In this document: positions 26,253 to 35,268 of the stretch, piece after piece
How the letters are laid out: the number at the start of each line of letters is the position of its first letter
How positions within the stretch are numbered: the first letter of the stretch is position 1
DNA from: Candidatus Saganbacteria bacterium
GTDB lineage: Bacteria; Margulisbacteria; WOR-1; XYC2-FULL-46-14; WPAF01
Direction: 5' to 3'
DNA: 64,000 nucleotides
Assembly: GCA_016223205.1 (NCBI GenBank)
Contig: JACRPM010000007.1
Coordinates: 1-64,000, forward strand
The notes under the pieces: model-generated
The model's database searches: none
What the model was told of the DNA's origin: nothing
Seen by the model: only the letters and a program-made list of their open reading frames with translations
Position numbers and translations under genes: made by a program

Positions 26253-27926
26253 GTGAAAAAAGTCTGGTGTTTGCTGTTTTTATTGGTCCTCTGCGTTTCG
26301 GCCCAGGCCGTCGAGCAGGATCTTACAAAATTTCCCGTCCGGATCGCGTCTTTTGCCGTGCGCGGCAACCACACTATTCCCCAAAGAGAAATATTAGACG
26401 CGGTCTTCAGTAAAGTGGGCGAGGCGCTCAACGAAGAGCGGATCAGGAACGACCTTAAGGCCATTTACGCCCTGGGCTATTTTGAGGATGTTACGGTCGA
26501 CTTTGAAGTGGTGGAGGGAGGCACCAGGGTGATCTACCAAGTGGTGGAAAATCCGGTGCTGACCAGCCTCACCATAGAGGGCGCCAATGCTGTGCCGTCT
26601 TCCGAGATCTCCTCCTTGATCAAGCTTAAGGTAGGGGGACTTTTGAATTACAAAACTTTGCGCGACGACCTGGCCGCCATTAACGACAATTACCGCAAAC
26701 AGGGTTACACCTTGGCGCGAGTGGTGGACGTTGCGGTTAGCCCGGACAAGACCCAGGTGGATTTTATGGTGGTGGAAGGGATCGTCGAAGAAGTATCGCT
26801 TGAGGGCAATGCCACCACCCTGGATTATGTGATCCGAAGAGAGATGAAGACCCGGGTGGGCTCGGTTTTTAACGAAGAAGTCCTGGCCAAAGACCTGCGG
26901 CGGGTCTTTAACCTGGGATTCTTTTCGGAGATCAATCCGGTCTTTGAGCCGGGCTCAACCACCGACCGGGTCCGCATCATCTTAAAGATCAAGGAGACCC
27001 GCACCAATACCATCAATTTCGGCGGCGGCTGGGGCGAACGCGAGGGCTGGTTCGGATTTCTGGACCTTTCCATCAACAATTTAATGGGCACGGCCCAGGG
27101 GTTGATGCTGCGCGGCCAGACCGGCACCCAGCTGACCACCTATCAATTCAAATACACCAATCCCTGGTTTTGGCCGGAAAAGCTGGGAGATAAAACTTCA
27201 TTGGCTGTGCGATTATGGAACACCCAAGGGACCGATATTTATTTAACCCAGCAGGACCAAATAAACACCGGTTGGGACGCTACCATTGGCAAGTCGCTGC
27301 GGGACGAGTACAGCGCTTCATATACATTGGGCACGGAAGCGGTTTCTCCCCGGGGAGGGGCCTCCTTCGAGGCCTATAACTCCGCTTTTATCGGGACGAC
27401 CCTGGCTTATGACACGCGCGATTTCTGGATGAATCCCACCAAAGGCGTCTATCATACCATTTCACTTAGACAGGGCTGGAAATTCACGACCATCACCACC
27501 GGTTATTCCAAAGTTGGTTTTGATTTCAACATTTATCGACCCGTCGGCCCGCAGCAGGTCTTGGCTTCACATCTGGGCATGGGTTTGGGGATGGGGGATG
27601 TGCCGTTAGGCGAGCTTTACTGGGCGGGCGGGCCCAATACCGTGCGGGGATATGGTTTTGACGAGATCCGCCGCGGCACCCGCAAACTGCTGTTTAATTT
27701 GGAATATCGCTATACCTTCAACGAGACCTTTCAGGGGGTGGTTTTCTTCGACTGGGGCGATGCCTGGAACGGTGGCGAGCCCGATATCAAGAATTTCCTC
27801 ACCGGTTGGGGGCCGGGGCTACGCTTGAACACGCCTTTAGGTCCCATCCGCCTGGATTACGGGGTAGGGGCCGGTAAGAATGTCGGCGAAGGCATTCTGC
27901 ATTTCTCAATTGGACAAGCTTTTTAA
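26253..27926 (+). CDS. bamA: Outer-membrane protein assembly factor BamA
   Basis: 557 residues with a GTG start preceded by GGGGGA. Signal peptide VKKVWCLLFLLVLCVSAQA. Three POTRA domains (about residues 28-100, 101-180, 181-255: IASFAVRGNHTIP, TSLTIEGANAVPSSEISSLI, VEEVSLEGNATTLDYVIR), then a 16-strand Omp85 barrel with the lid-lock motif VRGYGFDEIRRG and a terminal aromatic residue (FSIGQAF). Three POTRAs resemble the cyanobacterial-type Omp85 rather than the five of E. coli. It inserts beta-barrels into the outer membrane. It sits 12 nt after the TamB-like part of the fusion gene, so the pair likely works as a TAM/BAM-like module. Its end overlaps rsmG by 47 nt. Confidence 0.94.
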   Translation: MKKVWCLLFLLVLCVSAQAVEQDLTKFPVRIASFAVRGNHTIPQREILDAVFSKVGEALNEERIRNDLKAIYALGYFEDVTVDFEVVEGGTRVIYQVVENPVLTSLTIEGANAVPSSEISSLIKLKVGGLLNYKTLRDDLAAINDNYRKQGYTLARVVDVAVSPDKTQVDFMVVEGIVEEVSLEGNATTLDYVIRREMKTRVGSVFNEEVLAKDLRRVFNLGFFSEINPVFEPGSTTDRVRIILKIKETRTNTINFGGGWGEREGWFGFLDLSINNLMGTAQGLMLRGQTGTQLTTYQFKYTNPWFWPEKLGDKTSLAVRLWNTQGTDIYLTQQDQINTGWDATIGKSLRDEYSASYTLGTEAVSPRGGASFEAYNSAFIGTTLAYDTRDFWMNPTKGVYHTISLRQGWKFTTITTGYSKVGFDFNIYRPVGPQQVLASHLGMGLGMGDVPLGELYWAGGPNTVRGYGFDEIRRGTRKLLFNLEYRYTFNETFQGVVFFDWGDAWNGGEPDIKNFLTGWGPGLRLNTPLGPIRLDYGVGAGKNVGEGILHFSIGQAF

Positions 27927-28464
27927 CCTTTACCGGAAAGAACTGCTGGAGTGGAACCAGAAATTCAACCTCACCGCCATTACCGGTCCGGAAGAAATAA
28001 AGGTCCGGCATTTTGAGGATTCGCTTTCTATTCTACAGGCGATCGACCTTACCGACCAAAAGGTGGTGGACATCGGGGCGGGTGCGGGTTTTCCCGGCAT
28101 TCCCCTAAAGATCGTTCGCCCCCGGATCAAACTCACCCTCATCGAAGCCACCCGAAAGAAAGTTGAATTTTTAAAACATATGATCTCGGTCTTGGACCTT
28201 AAAGATACCGAGGCGGTCTGGGGCCGGGCCGAGGAACTTCCCCAATATTTCGGCAAATACGACGTGGCGGTGTCCCGGGCCGTAGCCAAGCTTCCCACAT
28301 TGGTAAAATATTGCCTGCCTTATCTTAAGCCCGGCGGGATTATGATCGCGCAAAAACAGGACCAAATAGAGGAAGAAGCGGCGGCCCTTGAAGTTAAATA
28401 TCGAATAGTAAAAGTTGCGGTGGGCGGGGTAAAAAGGTCTTTGGTCGTGATCGATAAATTGTGA
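27880..28464 (+). CDS. rsmG: 16S rRNA (guanine-527-N7)-methyltransferase RsmG
   Basis: 194 residues. It methylates G527 of 16S rRNA using SAM. Motifs: ELLEWNQKFNLTAITGPEE, VVDIGAGAGFPGIPLKIV (SAM loop), YDVAVSRAVAKLPTL, and a C-terminal GGVKRSLVVIDKL. The ATG at 27880 lies inside bamA (47 nt overlap); a TTG at 27910 would reduce the overlap but has no ribosome binding site. RsmG next to soj-parB is the common arrangement near bacterial origins, though dnaA and mnmG are not in this window. The soj promoter lies in its 3' end. Confidence 0.94.
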   Translation: MSAKAFCISQLDKLFNLYRKELLEWNQKFNLTAITGPEEIKVRHFEDSLSILQAIDLTDQKVVDIGAGAGFPGIPLKIVRPRIKLTLIEATRKKVEFLKHMISVLDLKDTEAVWGRAEELPQYFGKYDVAVSRAVAKLPTLVKYCLPYLKPGGIMIAQKQDQIEEEAAALEVKYRIVKVAVGGVKRSLVVIDKL

Positions 28465-28470
28465 TATAAT
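28441..28470 (+). promoter_or_regulatory. Promoter of soj-parB
   Basis: TTGGTC at 28441-28446, 18 nt spacer, TATAAT at 28465-28470, lying in the last codons of rsmG. The predicted start near 28477 leaves about 5 nt before the soj ATG at 28482. Confidence 0.55.
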
Positions 28471-28481
28471 TGTTGATTGTC

Positions 28482-29252
28482 ATGGGCACCACCACTTCCT
28501 TCGTCAACCAAAAGGGCGGAGTAGGCAAGACCACCACCACGGTAAATCTGGCAGCCTATCTGGCTACCTTCGGGAAAAAAGTACTCCTGATAGATTGCGA
28601 TCCGCAGGGGAATGCGTCGGTGGGCTGCGGCATCAATCGCGAAAATCTCGAATCCTGCCTTTATGATCTGCTGATCGAAGGCGCAGAGATATCTTCGGTC
28701 ATTCAAAAAACCGCGCTCACCAATCTGGACGTCTTGCCTTCGACCGCCCGCCTGGCCGGGGCGGAAGTGGAACTGGTGGGGGTAGAAGGCCGAGAGCAAA
28801 AGCTGAAAACCGCCCTGCTGACCATAAAAGATCAATACGACCATATCTTGATCGATTGCCCGCCCTCCTTGAACCTTTTAACCGTCAATGCGCTCACCGC
28901 TTCCGATGAAGTGATCATTCCCATCCAATGCGAATATTATGCTCTCGAGGGTATCAGCTCGCTGATGCACACCCTCGACCTGGTGCGGCAGGAGCTTAAT
29001 CCCCTGCTTAAGATCGGGGGCATCCTGCTTACCATGTTCGACCCGCGCACCGTTTTGGCCAAGCAAGTAGCAGAAGAGGCGCGAAAACATTTCGGCAAGA
29101 AGGTCTTTGAGACCATCATCCCGCGCAATGTGCGGTTGGCGGAGGCGCCCAGCTTCGGACAACCCATTATCTTTTACGATCCCTCAAGTTCCGGAGCGGT
29201 GGCGTATGAAAATTTAAGCAGAGAGGTGATAGGCGATGGCGCATTCAAGTAA
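28482..29252 (+). CDS. soj: Chromosome-partitioning ATPase Soj/ParA
   Basis: 256 residues. Deviant Walker A SFVNQKGGVGKTTTTVNLAA, Walker B HILIDCPPSLNLLTVNAL, and the C-terminal RLAEAPSFGQPI typical of chromosomal Soj. It drives origin segregation with ParB. No N-terminal HTH extension, so it belongs to the short chromosomal type. ATG at 28482 is preferred over two TTG codons at 28470 and 28473 because the -10 box covers them. It overlaps parB by 17 nt. Confidence 0.95.
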   Translation: MGTTTSFVNQKGGVGKTTTTVNLAAYLATFGKKVLLIDCDPQGNASVGCGINRENLESCLYDLLIEGAEISSVIQKTALTNLDVLPSTARLAGAEVELVGVEGREQKLKTALLTIKDQYDHILIDCPPSLNLLTVNALTASDEVIIPIQCEYYALEGISSLMHTLDLVRQELNPLLKIGGILLTMFDPRTVLAKQVAEEARKHFGKKVFETIIPRNVRLAEAPSFGQPIIFYDPSSSGAVAYENLSREVIGDGAFK

Positions 29253-30150
29253 AAAAGGACTCGGCAAGGGCTTGGGGGCATTGATCCCGCAGGGATCGGT
29301 GTTCACCGGAGGCCGGACGATCGTGAGTTTGGATATCAACAAGGTGGTCCCCAATCCGCGCCAGCCCCGCGCGCATTTTCCGGAAGAAAGTTTAAAAGAG
29401 CTGGCCGAATCAATAAAGAGCGCGGGCGTGGCCCAGCCCATACTGGTGCGCCAAAGAAAGGGCGCCTATGAGCTGATCGCGGGAGAGAGGCGCCTGCGGG
29501 CCTCCAAGCTGGCGGGGCTTACCACTGTGCCCGCCATCATTAAGGATTTTTCCGACGCCGAATCGCTGGAGCTGGCGCTGATCGAAAATCTACAGAGGGA
29601 AGATCTTAATCCCATGGAAGAAGCCGAGGCCTACCAGAAACTGGGCGCCGAATTCAACCTTAACCAAGCGGATATCAGCAAGCGGGTAGGCAAGAACCGT
29701 TCCACCGTGGCCAACACTTTACGCCTTTTGGAGCTGCCCGCCGAGGTCCAAAAAGCCCTGCGCAAAGACGAGCTCACCGCCGGGCACGGGCGCGCGCTTT
29801 TAGCGATCGAAGATAAAGTGCGGCAGCTTTCGGTCTTCCGGGAGGTCATCAAGAACAAACTTTCGGTCAGAGATATTGAGATTATGGTCTACGGCGCGGC
29901 CAAGGCCGAGGGCAAGAAAAAAGCCCGCAAGGCCTCGCCCATCGCGGAAGAGCTTAAGCCGGTGGTAGATAAACTCACCACTCACCTGGGCACGAGGGTT
30001 CGCATCCACGGGACGGTCGGCAGGGGAAGGTTGGAGATCGAGTATTATTCCCAGGAAGACCTCGAAAGGTTGTTACAATTGATAGTGGCCCCGCAGAGCG
30101 CGGAGCCGAAGATCGAGGAGGTGATCGCAATTGCTGAACAAAGCGATTAA
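29236..30150 (+). CDS. parB: Chromosome-partitioning protein ParB
   Basis: 304 residues. N-terminal KKGLGKGLGALIP, the ParB CTPase/clamp region with ELIAGERRLRASKLAGL and IENLQREDLNPMEEAEAYQKL, a helix-turn-helix (NQADISKRVGKNRSTVANTL), and a C-terminal dimerisation domain. It binds parS and loads SMC. The ATG is preceded by a GAGAGGTGAT ribosome binding site inside soj, so it is SD-initiated within the operon. No parS site was noticed by eye in this window. Confidence 0.95.
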   Translation: MAHSSKKGLGKGLGALIPQGSVFTGGRTIVSLDINKVVPNPRQPRAHFPEESLKELAESIKSAGVAQPILVRQRKGAYELIAGERRLRASKLAGLTTVPAIIKDFSDAESLELALIENLQREDLNPMEEAEAYQKLGAEFNLNQADISKRVGKNRSTVANTLRLLELPAEVQKALRKDELTAGHGRALLAIEDKVRQLSVFREVIKNKLSVRDIEIMVYGAAKAEGKKKARKASPIAEELKPVVDKLTTHLGTRVRIHGTVGRGRLEIEYYSQEDLERLLQLIVAPQSAEPKIEEVIAIAEQSD

Positions 30151-30292
30151 AATTCTGATCGGCGTGGCGCTGGTCGCGCTGGGCATTTACTTGATAGTGA
30201 TCTGGTGGGGGGATGTGTTGGCTTTGATCCGGGGAGGATTGGGGATGGGCTTGATCCTGGCCGGACTTATATTCTTCGCGATCCTGGACTAA
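30131..30292 (+). CDS. 53-residue double-membrane-span protein
   Basis: TTG start at 30131 with a strong ribosome binding site (GAGGAGGTG, 7 nt upstream), overlapping the end of parB by 20 nt. The product reads LNKAIKILIGVALVALGIYL at the N-terminus and GLGMGLILAGLIFFAILD at the C-terminus, i.e. two hydrophobic helices (about 6-24 and 36-51) joined by a short loop. No family is recognised. Its stop overlaps the ATG of the permease (TAATG), so it is coupled to both neighbours. It could be a small transporter partner or membrane anchor; the role is unknown. Confidence 0.65.
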   Translation: MLNKAIKILIGVALVALGIYLIVIWWGDVLALIRGGLGMGLILAGLIFFAILD

Positions 30293-31560
30293 TGAGCCCA
30301 AAATATCTGGCGTTGCTGATCTTTGCATCGGCGTATGTCCTGTTCCTCTGTTTTCCGCAAAAACGAGCTCACCTGGCGGCAGGCGGAGCTTTGCTTTTGT
30401 TATTGACCGGTGTGGTTTCCCCAAATCAGGCCTTCTCCTCGATAAACTGGAACGTGATGCTGATCTTTATCGGAACTTTAATGGTGGCCGAGGCCTTTAT
30501 GGAAAGCCGAGTGCCGGCGCACCTGGCTGAGATTCTGGTCGATCGCTCTAATAATACTGTCTGGGCGATCCTGTCGGTATGTATCTTAACTGGCGTGATC
30601 TCGGCCTTTGTGGAAAACGTGGCTGCCGTCATGATCGTGGCCCCCATCGCCTTGGCCCTGGCCAAAAAGCTTAAATTAAATCCGACCAACATTCTGATAG
30701 CTATAGCCGTCACCAGCAACCTCCAGGGGACCGCCACCCTGATCGGGGATCCGCCCAGTATGCTCCTGGGAAGCTTTGCACATTTGAGCTTCAACGACTT
30801 TTTCTTTTTTAGGGGACGGCCGGGCATTTTTTTTGTAGTAGAAACCGGCGCGATAGTTTCTTTTTTGGTTTTGTTCTTAATATTTCGCAGGCAGCGAGAA
30901 AAAGTCCAGCTGCTGCGCGTTGTAAGGGTTAAATCCTGGGTCCCGACTTTCATATTGATCGGCCTGATAGCCGCGCTGGCGACAACCTCGCTTTACGATC
31001 GCGATTTTGCCTATTCTTCCGGGGGACTCTGCCTTTTGGCCGGTATATTTTCCCTGATTTACCAGGTACTTAGCGGAGGGGGCTCTTTTGTTGAAAAGAC
31101 AAAAAAGTTGGATTGGGAAACTGCCGGGCTTTTGGCCGGGATATTTGTTTTGGTGGGAGCTGTAGTTTCTACCGGTTGGACGGAGGACCTGGCGGTTTTC
31201 TTGTCCGGCCTGGTCGGAAGGAACATCTTTTTAGGATATACTGCACTGGTTTTCTTTTCGGTCCTGGTATCCGGATTTATCGATAATATTCCTTTCCTGG
31301 TGGCCATGCTTCCGGTGGCGGTTTCCCTCGCGGAGCGTTTGAATACCAGTCCCTATCTTTTCTTGTTCGGTCTGCTTATCGGCTGCAGTGTCGGAGGGAA
31401 TCTCACCCCGATCGGGGCTTCGGCCAACATCGTGACCTGCAACATCTTAAAAAGGGAAGGTTATCCGGTGACTTTCAGCGCCTTCATGAGGATCGGCGTC
31501 CCATTTACTTTGGCGGCCGTGAGCGCGGCCTATCTATTTCTCTGGTTCGTTTGGCGATAG
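30292..31560 (+). CDS. ArsB/NhaD/CitMHS-type anion permease
   Basis: 422 residues with about 11-12 membrane segments. Family blocks: FSSINWNVMLIFIGTLMVAE, ENVAAVMIVAPIALALAKK, TATLIGDPPSMLLG, and near the end FIDNIPFLVAMLPVAVSLAE and GGNLTPIGASANIVTCNI. These duplicated N(V/I)xx(V/A)M and T(L/P)IGxxxS motifs define the ion-transporter superfamily that includes ArsB, NhaD and citrate or sulfate carriers. The substrate cannot be told from sequence; no arsenic genes are nearby. ATG at 30292 overlaps the stop of the 53-residue gene. The final 27 nt overlap the convergent gene at 31534-31764. Confidence 0.85.
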   Translation: MSPKYLALLIFASAYVLFLCFPQKRAHLAAGGALLLLLTGVVSPNQAFSSINWNVMLIFIGTLMVAEAFMESRVPAHLAEILVDRSNNTVWAILSVCILTGVISAFVENVAAVMIVAPIALALAKKLKLNPTNILIAIAVTSNLQGTATLIGDPPSMLLGSFAHLSFNDFFFFRGRPGIFFVVETGAIVSFLVLFLIFRRQREKVQLLRVVRVKSWVPTFILIGLIAALATTSLYDRDFAYSSGGLCLLAGIFSLIYQVLSGGGSFVEKTKKLDWETAGLLAGIFVLVGAVVSTGWTEDLAVFLSGLVGRNIFLGYTALVFFSVLVSGFIDNIPFLVAMLPVAVSLAERLNTSPYLFLFGLLIGCSVGGNLTPIGASANIVTCNILKREGYPVTFSAFMRIGVPFTLAAVSAAYLFLWFVWR

Positions 31561-31764
31561 GCCGTTTTTCATCCGCAAAATGGTATCGTCGATATTGACC
31601 CCATCCTTGGCGGCAGAGAGCAGTTCGGCATACAGTTTTTTGGTGGCCCCATCCTCATTTTTGACGGCGCCGTTCAACTGGGCTTCGAAAACCGCCCGGT
31701 CTTGAGGCGACAGGATCTGGTAAACATTGAGGAATTTTCCGATATCTTCTTCCAGTTTGCCCAT
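31534..31764 (-). CDS. Small hypothetical protein, 76 residues
   Basis: Starts MGKLEEDIGKFLNVYQIL and ends LSPNEPEK; soluble, helical, no known motif. The ATG at 31764 is chosen because a TATAAT box on the same strand (31782-31777) lies just 12 nt upstream and inside the longer frame beginning at 31788. Divergent from the DUF1015 gene across a GC-rich palindrome; the tail overlaps the permease gene. Confidence 0.6.
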   Translation of the reverse strand: MGKLEEDIGKFLNVYQILSPQDRAVFEAQLNGAVKNEDGATKKLYAELLSAAKDGVNIDDTILRMKNGLSPNEPEK

Positions 31765-31776
31765 GAAATTGGTTAA

Positions 31777-31819
31777 ATTATAGCACACCTGGCCTGCCGG
31801 CAGGCAGGTATGCTATAAT
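31777..31819. promoter_or_regulatory. Back-to-back -10 boxes around a GC-rich palindrome
   Basis: TATAAT on the minus strand at 31782-31777 and TATAAT on the plus strand at 31814-31819 face outward. Between them lies CCTGCCGGCAGG (31793-31804, perfect palindrome) inside a larger imperfect dyad (TAGCACACCTGG / CAGGTATGCTA). Neither side has a consensus -35; the palindrome occupies both -35 positions. Could be an operator or activator site, or a mobile repeat that landed in a promoter. Confidence 0.5.
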
Positions 31820-31829
31820 AGGCGAACTT

Positions 31830-33161
31830 ATGGCCAAGCTGTTCCCTTTCAAAGGCATCCTTTATAACAAAAAGAAGCTCAAAAACCTGGCCAAAGTAAT
31901 GTCCCCGCCCTATGATGTGATCTCCCCCGACCTGCGGGACGAACTCTATAAAAAAAGCGAATTCAACATCATCCGCCTGATATTGGGCAAAGAATTCCCC
32001 GGGGACTCCGAATATAACAACAAGTATGTCCGGGCGGCCACCACGCTTTCCGGCTGGCTAAGGCACGAGATATTAATACAAGACCCCAAGCCGGCAATTT
32101 ACGTGTACGAGCAGGTCTTCACCGTCAAACGGCAGAAACTTCGCCGCCTGGGATTCATTTCGCTTCTGCGCCTCGAGGATATGGGGAGAGGAAAAGTGTT
32201 CCCTCACGAAGAAACCTTAAGCAAGCCCAAACTGGACCGGATCGAACTGATCCGCGCGACCGCCGCCAACCTCGACTGTGTTTTTGCCATGTTCTCGGAT
32301 GAAAAGCTAAAAGTACTTAAAGTGCTCAAGCAGGCGACCAAGCGCAAACCAACGATCGAACTTAAGGATCACGAGAACACCGTCAATCGCCTCTGGAGGG
32401 TCGATCAGCGCAGTGCGATCGGCAAGATCGTAAAAGAGATGAAGGACAAGCCGGTCTTTATCGCCGACGGCCACCACCGCTATGAGGCGGCTTTGCGCAA
32501 TAAGGCCGAGATGAAAGAGAAGAACACCCGCTTCACCGAAGAAGAAAGCTACAACCACATCATGATGTACTTTACCCCGGTGGAGAACCCCGGCCTGGTG
32601 GTCTTGCCCATCCACCGCTTGATCCGCACCCTGCCGTTTTTGGATGTTGCCCGCCTCGAAGAAGAACTTAAGAATTATTTTGAGGTCACGGAATACCCCT
32701 TTGGCCCGCGGACGCTCAACAAACAGAAGGCCAAACTCCTGCGGGAGCTTGAAAAGCGGGCCGGCCGGCATGCTTTCGGGATGATCGTTAAGGAAGTCGG
32801 CAAGCTCTATCTTTTAACGCTGCGCAATGTGGAGGCGGTGGACGTATTGGTAGAAGAAGAAAAACCGGAGGCCTGGAAGCGGCTGGATGTGACCATTTTA
32901 AGAGCCCTGGTTTTGGAGAGGATACTTAATGTCCCCAACGAAGAATACCTGGCGTTCACCAAGGACGCGGACGAAGCCATCGATAAGGTCAAGAACGGTG
33001 AATTCCAGATCGCGTTCCTGCTCAATCCCACGCAGGTCTCGGATATCTTGACCATTGCCGGCAAGTTCGAAAAGATGCCGCAGAAGTCCACTTATTTTTA
33101 CCCCAAGCTTTTGACCGGGCTGGTCATAAACCGCATCGTTCATGGGGAAAAAGTCGTATAA
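31830..33161 (+). CDS. DUF1015 family protein
   Basis: 443 residues, usual for DUF1015. Characteristic segments: FKGILYNKKKLKNLAKVMSP with PPYDVISPDLRDELY near the N-terminus, FPHEETLSKPKLDRIELIRA, and FIADGHHRYEAALRNK in the middle. The conserved DGHHRYE and HEET motifs suggest an enzyme or nucleotide-binding protein, but the family's function is not established. Cytoplasmic. ATG at 31830 lies 10 nt after a TATAAT box. Followed by a possible terminator and then yraN. Confidence 0.9.
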   Translation: MAKLFPFKGILYNKKKLKNLAKVMSPPYDVISPDLRDELYKKSEFNIIRLILGKEFPGDSEYNNKYVRAATTLSGWLRHEILIQDPKPAIYVYEQVFTVKRQKLRRLGFISLLRLEDMGRGKVFPHEETLSKPKLDRIELIRATAANLDCVFAMFSDEKLKVLKVLKQATKRKPTIELKDHENTVNRLWRVDQRSAIGKIVKEMKDKPVFIADGHHRYEAALRNKAEMKEKNTRFTEEESYNHIMMYFTPVENPGLVVLPIHRLIRTLPFLDVARLEEELKNYFEVTEYPFGPRTLNKQKAKLLRELEKRAGRHAFGMIVKEVGKLYLLTLRNVEAVDVLVEEEKPEAWKRLDVTILRALVLERILNVPNEEYLAFTKDADEAIDKVKNGEFQIAFLLNPTQVSDILTIAGKFEKMPQKSTYFYPKLLTGLVINRIVHGEKVV

Positions 33162-33194
33162 ATTGCCTACCCCGTCAAATTTCGCTACAAAATA

Positions 33195-33213
33195 GCCCCC
33201 TTTTGGGCCTTTT
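33195..33213 (+). terminator. Possible weak terminator after DUF1015
   Basis: GCCC, six-base loop, GGGC, then CTTTT. The stem is only 4 bp and the downstream GCCC (33215-33218) could form a competing hairpin with the same GGGC, so termination strength is doubtful. Confidence 0.35.
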
Positions 33214-33221
33214 AGCCCCGG

Positions 33222-33227
33222 TATAAT
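33222..33227 (+). promoter_or_regulatory. -10 box (TATAAT) of yraN-yifB
   Basis: Perfect TATAAT 18 nt before the yraN ATG at 33246, giving a short leader of about 10 nt. Confidence 0.5.
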
Positions 33228-33245
33228 AATTGCTGCTTCCCGGGC

Positions 33246-33614
33246 ATGGGAGCAGAAAGCAAAAGGATCGGGAATCAGGGTGAGAATGCCGCTGAGCGGT
33301 ATTTGACCCAGAAGGGCTTCGAGATTCTAAGCCGCAACTTCAGATCGATGCAGGGGGAAGTGGACCTCGTTGCTCGTGACGGCGAATTTCTGGTTTTCGT
33401 TGAGGTCAAGAATTACTCCTTTAGAAGCCTAGGCAGCCCGCTGGGCGCTATCCGCAAAAGCAAAAAAGAATCCATCATCCACGCCGCGCAGACCTATCTT
33501 TATAAGAACGGCGTCAAGAACACCAACTGCCGCTTTGATGTTATTGCGATCTATCGTAAATATAGCGGCCAAACGGTGATTGACCATATCCAGGACGCCT
33601 TTTATGCTCGTTAA
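33246..33614 (+). CDS. yraN: UPF0102 (YraN) nuclease-like protein
   Basis: 122 residues. [20 protein letters not shown], then [20 protein letters not shown] and FVEVKN: the E...D...ExK arrangement of a PD-(D/E)XK nuclease-like fold that defines UPF0102. Function is not firmly known; members are usually next to rnhB or yifB, as here. The stop overlaps the yifB start, so the two are translationally coupled. Confidence 0.9.
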   Translation: MGAESKRIGNQGENAAERYLTQKGFEILSRNFRSMQGEVDLVARDGEFLVFVEVKNYSFRSLGSPLGAIRKSKKESIIHAAQTYLYKNGVKNTNCRFDVIAIYRKYSGQTVIDHIQDAFYAR

Positions 33615-35133
33615 ACTGGGCAGTTCTGCGCTTTCGGGGCTTGAAGGTTACCTGGTTGAGGTCGAAGTCGACTCCTTAAAGGGAATTCCCGGACAGACCA
33701 TAGTAGGCCTGCCGGACGCCGCCGTGCGCGAAAGCCGCGACCGGGTGCGTTTTGCCATCACCAATTCCGGCTACGAGTTCCCCGCCGGCTATTTCACCAT
33801 CAACCTGGCTCCCGGCAATGTCCGCAAAGAAGGGCCGATGTACGATCTGCCCATTGCCTTGGGAATGCTGGCTTCTTCCGAGCAGGCCTCGACCAAACTG
33901 ATAAAAGATACGATATTCTTGGGCGAGCTGGCATTGAACGGCGAGATCCGCCCCATTGCCGGGGTGTTGCCCATCTGCTTTTCCGCCAAGGCCGAAGGGG
34001 TAAAAAGGGCCATCGTATCTTGGGAAAACGCGGATGAGGCGGCGCTGGTCCAGGGCTTGGATGTCATCCCGGTCAAGACCTTAAAGGAAGCGGTAGAATA
34101 TTTAAACGGTCAATTGCCTATTCCGCCTTATAAGGTCGACTTGGCCTCCCTGTTTTCCGACGACCAAGAGTTCGATCTGGACTTTGCCGATGTCAAAGGC
34201 CAGCAGCACGTTAAAAGAGCGCTCGAGATCGCGGCGGCCGGCTCGCACAATGTATTGCTGGTCGGCCCGCCCGGCTCGGGCAAGACCATGCTGGCCAAGC
34301 GCCTGCCGACCATTCTCCCTCCCTTATCATTAGATGAAGCCCTCGAAGTCACCAAGCTGTATTCCGTAACCGGGGTTTTATCGGGCAAAGCCGCGCTCAT
34401 AACCCGGCGCCCTTTCCGTTCGCCCCACCACACCACCTCCGACATCGGGATCATTGGCGGCGGAAGAATACCTCGTCCCGGGGAGGTTTCCCTGGCCCAT
34501 CTGGGTGTGCTATTTCTGGATGAATTTCCCGAGTTTGAAAGGGAAGTGCTCGAAGTCTTGCGCCAGCCGCTCGAGGATGGGAAGGTAACCGTATCCCGCG
34601 CTTTGGCTACCATCACCTATCCAGCCGAATTCATGCTGGTCGCCGCTATGAATCCTTGCCCCTGCGGGAACTATCTTGACCCAATGAAAGCTTGCACTTG
34701 CCCGCCATATAAAGTTCAAAGGTATTGGGGAAAATTGTCCGGCCCGCTGCTTGATCGCATCGACCTGCATGTTGAAGTGCCGCGGCTTAAAAAAGAGGAA
34801 CTGGCCGACCAACCGCTGGGAGAATCCTCAAAATCCGTCCGCGAACGAGTGAGCGCGGCCAGAAAGATCCAGGAAAAGCGATTAGTTGGCTCCAATTGTC
34901 ATTCCAACGCCCGATTGACGCCCCGTCTGCTGCGCGAATTCTGCAAATTGAATCCGGAAGCCGAACAACTTCTCAAGGCCGCCATCTTGCATCTTAAGAT
35001 GAGCGGTCGGGCTTATGACCGCATCTTAAAAGTAGCCCGCACCATAGCGGATCTTGCCGGATCGGAAAAGATCGAGGCCCCGCACGTGGCGGAGGCCATC
35101 CAATATCGTTCTTTTGATAGAAAGGAGGTGTGA
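33604..35133 (+). CDS. YifB/ComM-type Mg-chelatase-like AAA+ ATPase
   Basis: 509 residues. N-terminal Lon-like fold ([20 protein letters not shown]), then the AAA+ domain with Walker [11 protein letters not shown] (near residue 225), [37 protein letters not shown], and the zinc-like cluster [20 protein letters not shown]. ComM relatives are helicases that promote branch migration during natural transformation. ATG at 33604 overlaps the yraN stop and matches the family start; a longer frame to 33580 is rejected. Followed 2 nt later by a small gene with a perfect ribosome binding site. Confidence 0.95.
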   Translation: MLVKLGSSALSGLEGYLVEVEVDSLKGIPGQTIVGLPDAAVRESRDRVRFAITNSGYEFPAGYFTINLAPGNVRKEGPMYDLPIALGMLASSEQASTKLIKDTIFLGELALNGEIRPIAGVLPICFSAKAEGVKRAIVSWENADEAALVQGLDVIPVKTLKEAVEYLNGQLPIPPYKVDLASLFSDDQEFDLDFADVKGQQHVKRALEIAAAGSHNVLLVGPPGSGKTMLAKRLPTILPPLSLDEALEVTKLYSVTGVLSGKAALITRRPFRSPHHTTSDIGIIGGGRIPRPGEVSLAHLGVLFLDEFPEFEREVLEVLRQPLEDGKVTVSRALATITYPAEFMLVAAMNPCPCGNYLDPMKACTCPPYKVQRYWGKLSGPLLDRIDLHVEVPRLKKEELADQPLGESSKSVRERVSAARKIQEKRLVGSNCHSNARLTPRLLREFCKLNPEAEQLLKAAILHLKMSGRAYDRILKVARTIADLAGSEKIEAPHVAEAIQYRSFDRKEV

Positions 35134-35135
35134 AG

Positions 35136-35267
35136 ATGTATAAAGTTTACTATCAGCTGCCCTTTAACCACATCCGCGAGATCTATATGCCCTCGGATGA
35201 GCTGACAGCCTGGCTGCGCTGGCCGTGGTTGAGGGAGAGGATTATCTCATATCAAAAAGTAGATTAG
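35136..35267 (+). CDS. 43-residue hypothetical protein
   Basis: ATG at 35136 preceded by AAAGGAGGTG, a perfect Shine-Dalgarno sequence with 5-6 nt spacing, overlapping the end of yifB. The product starts MYKVYYQLPFNHIREIYMPS and has a tryptophan-rich end (AWLRWPWLRERI). No family is known. The strong ribosome binding site and tight coupling argue that it is translated. It is followed at once by a 21-bp dyad. Confidence 0.55.
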   Translation: MYKVYYQLPFNHIREIYMPSDELTAWLRWPWLRERIISYQKVD

Positions 35268-35268
35268 G

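Noticed and set aside
28441-30292. Replication origin near soj-parB
   Set aside because: No dnaA, no DnaA-box cluster and no parS noticed by eye; gene order alone does not show an origin.
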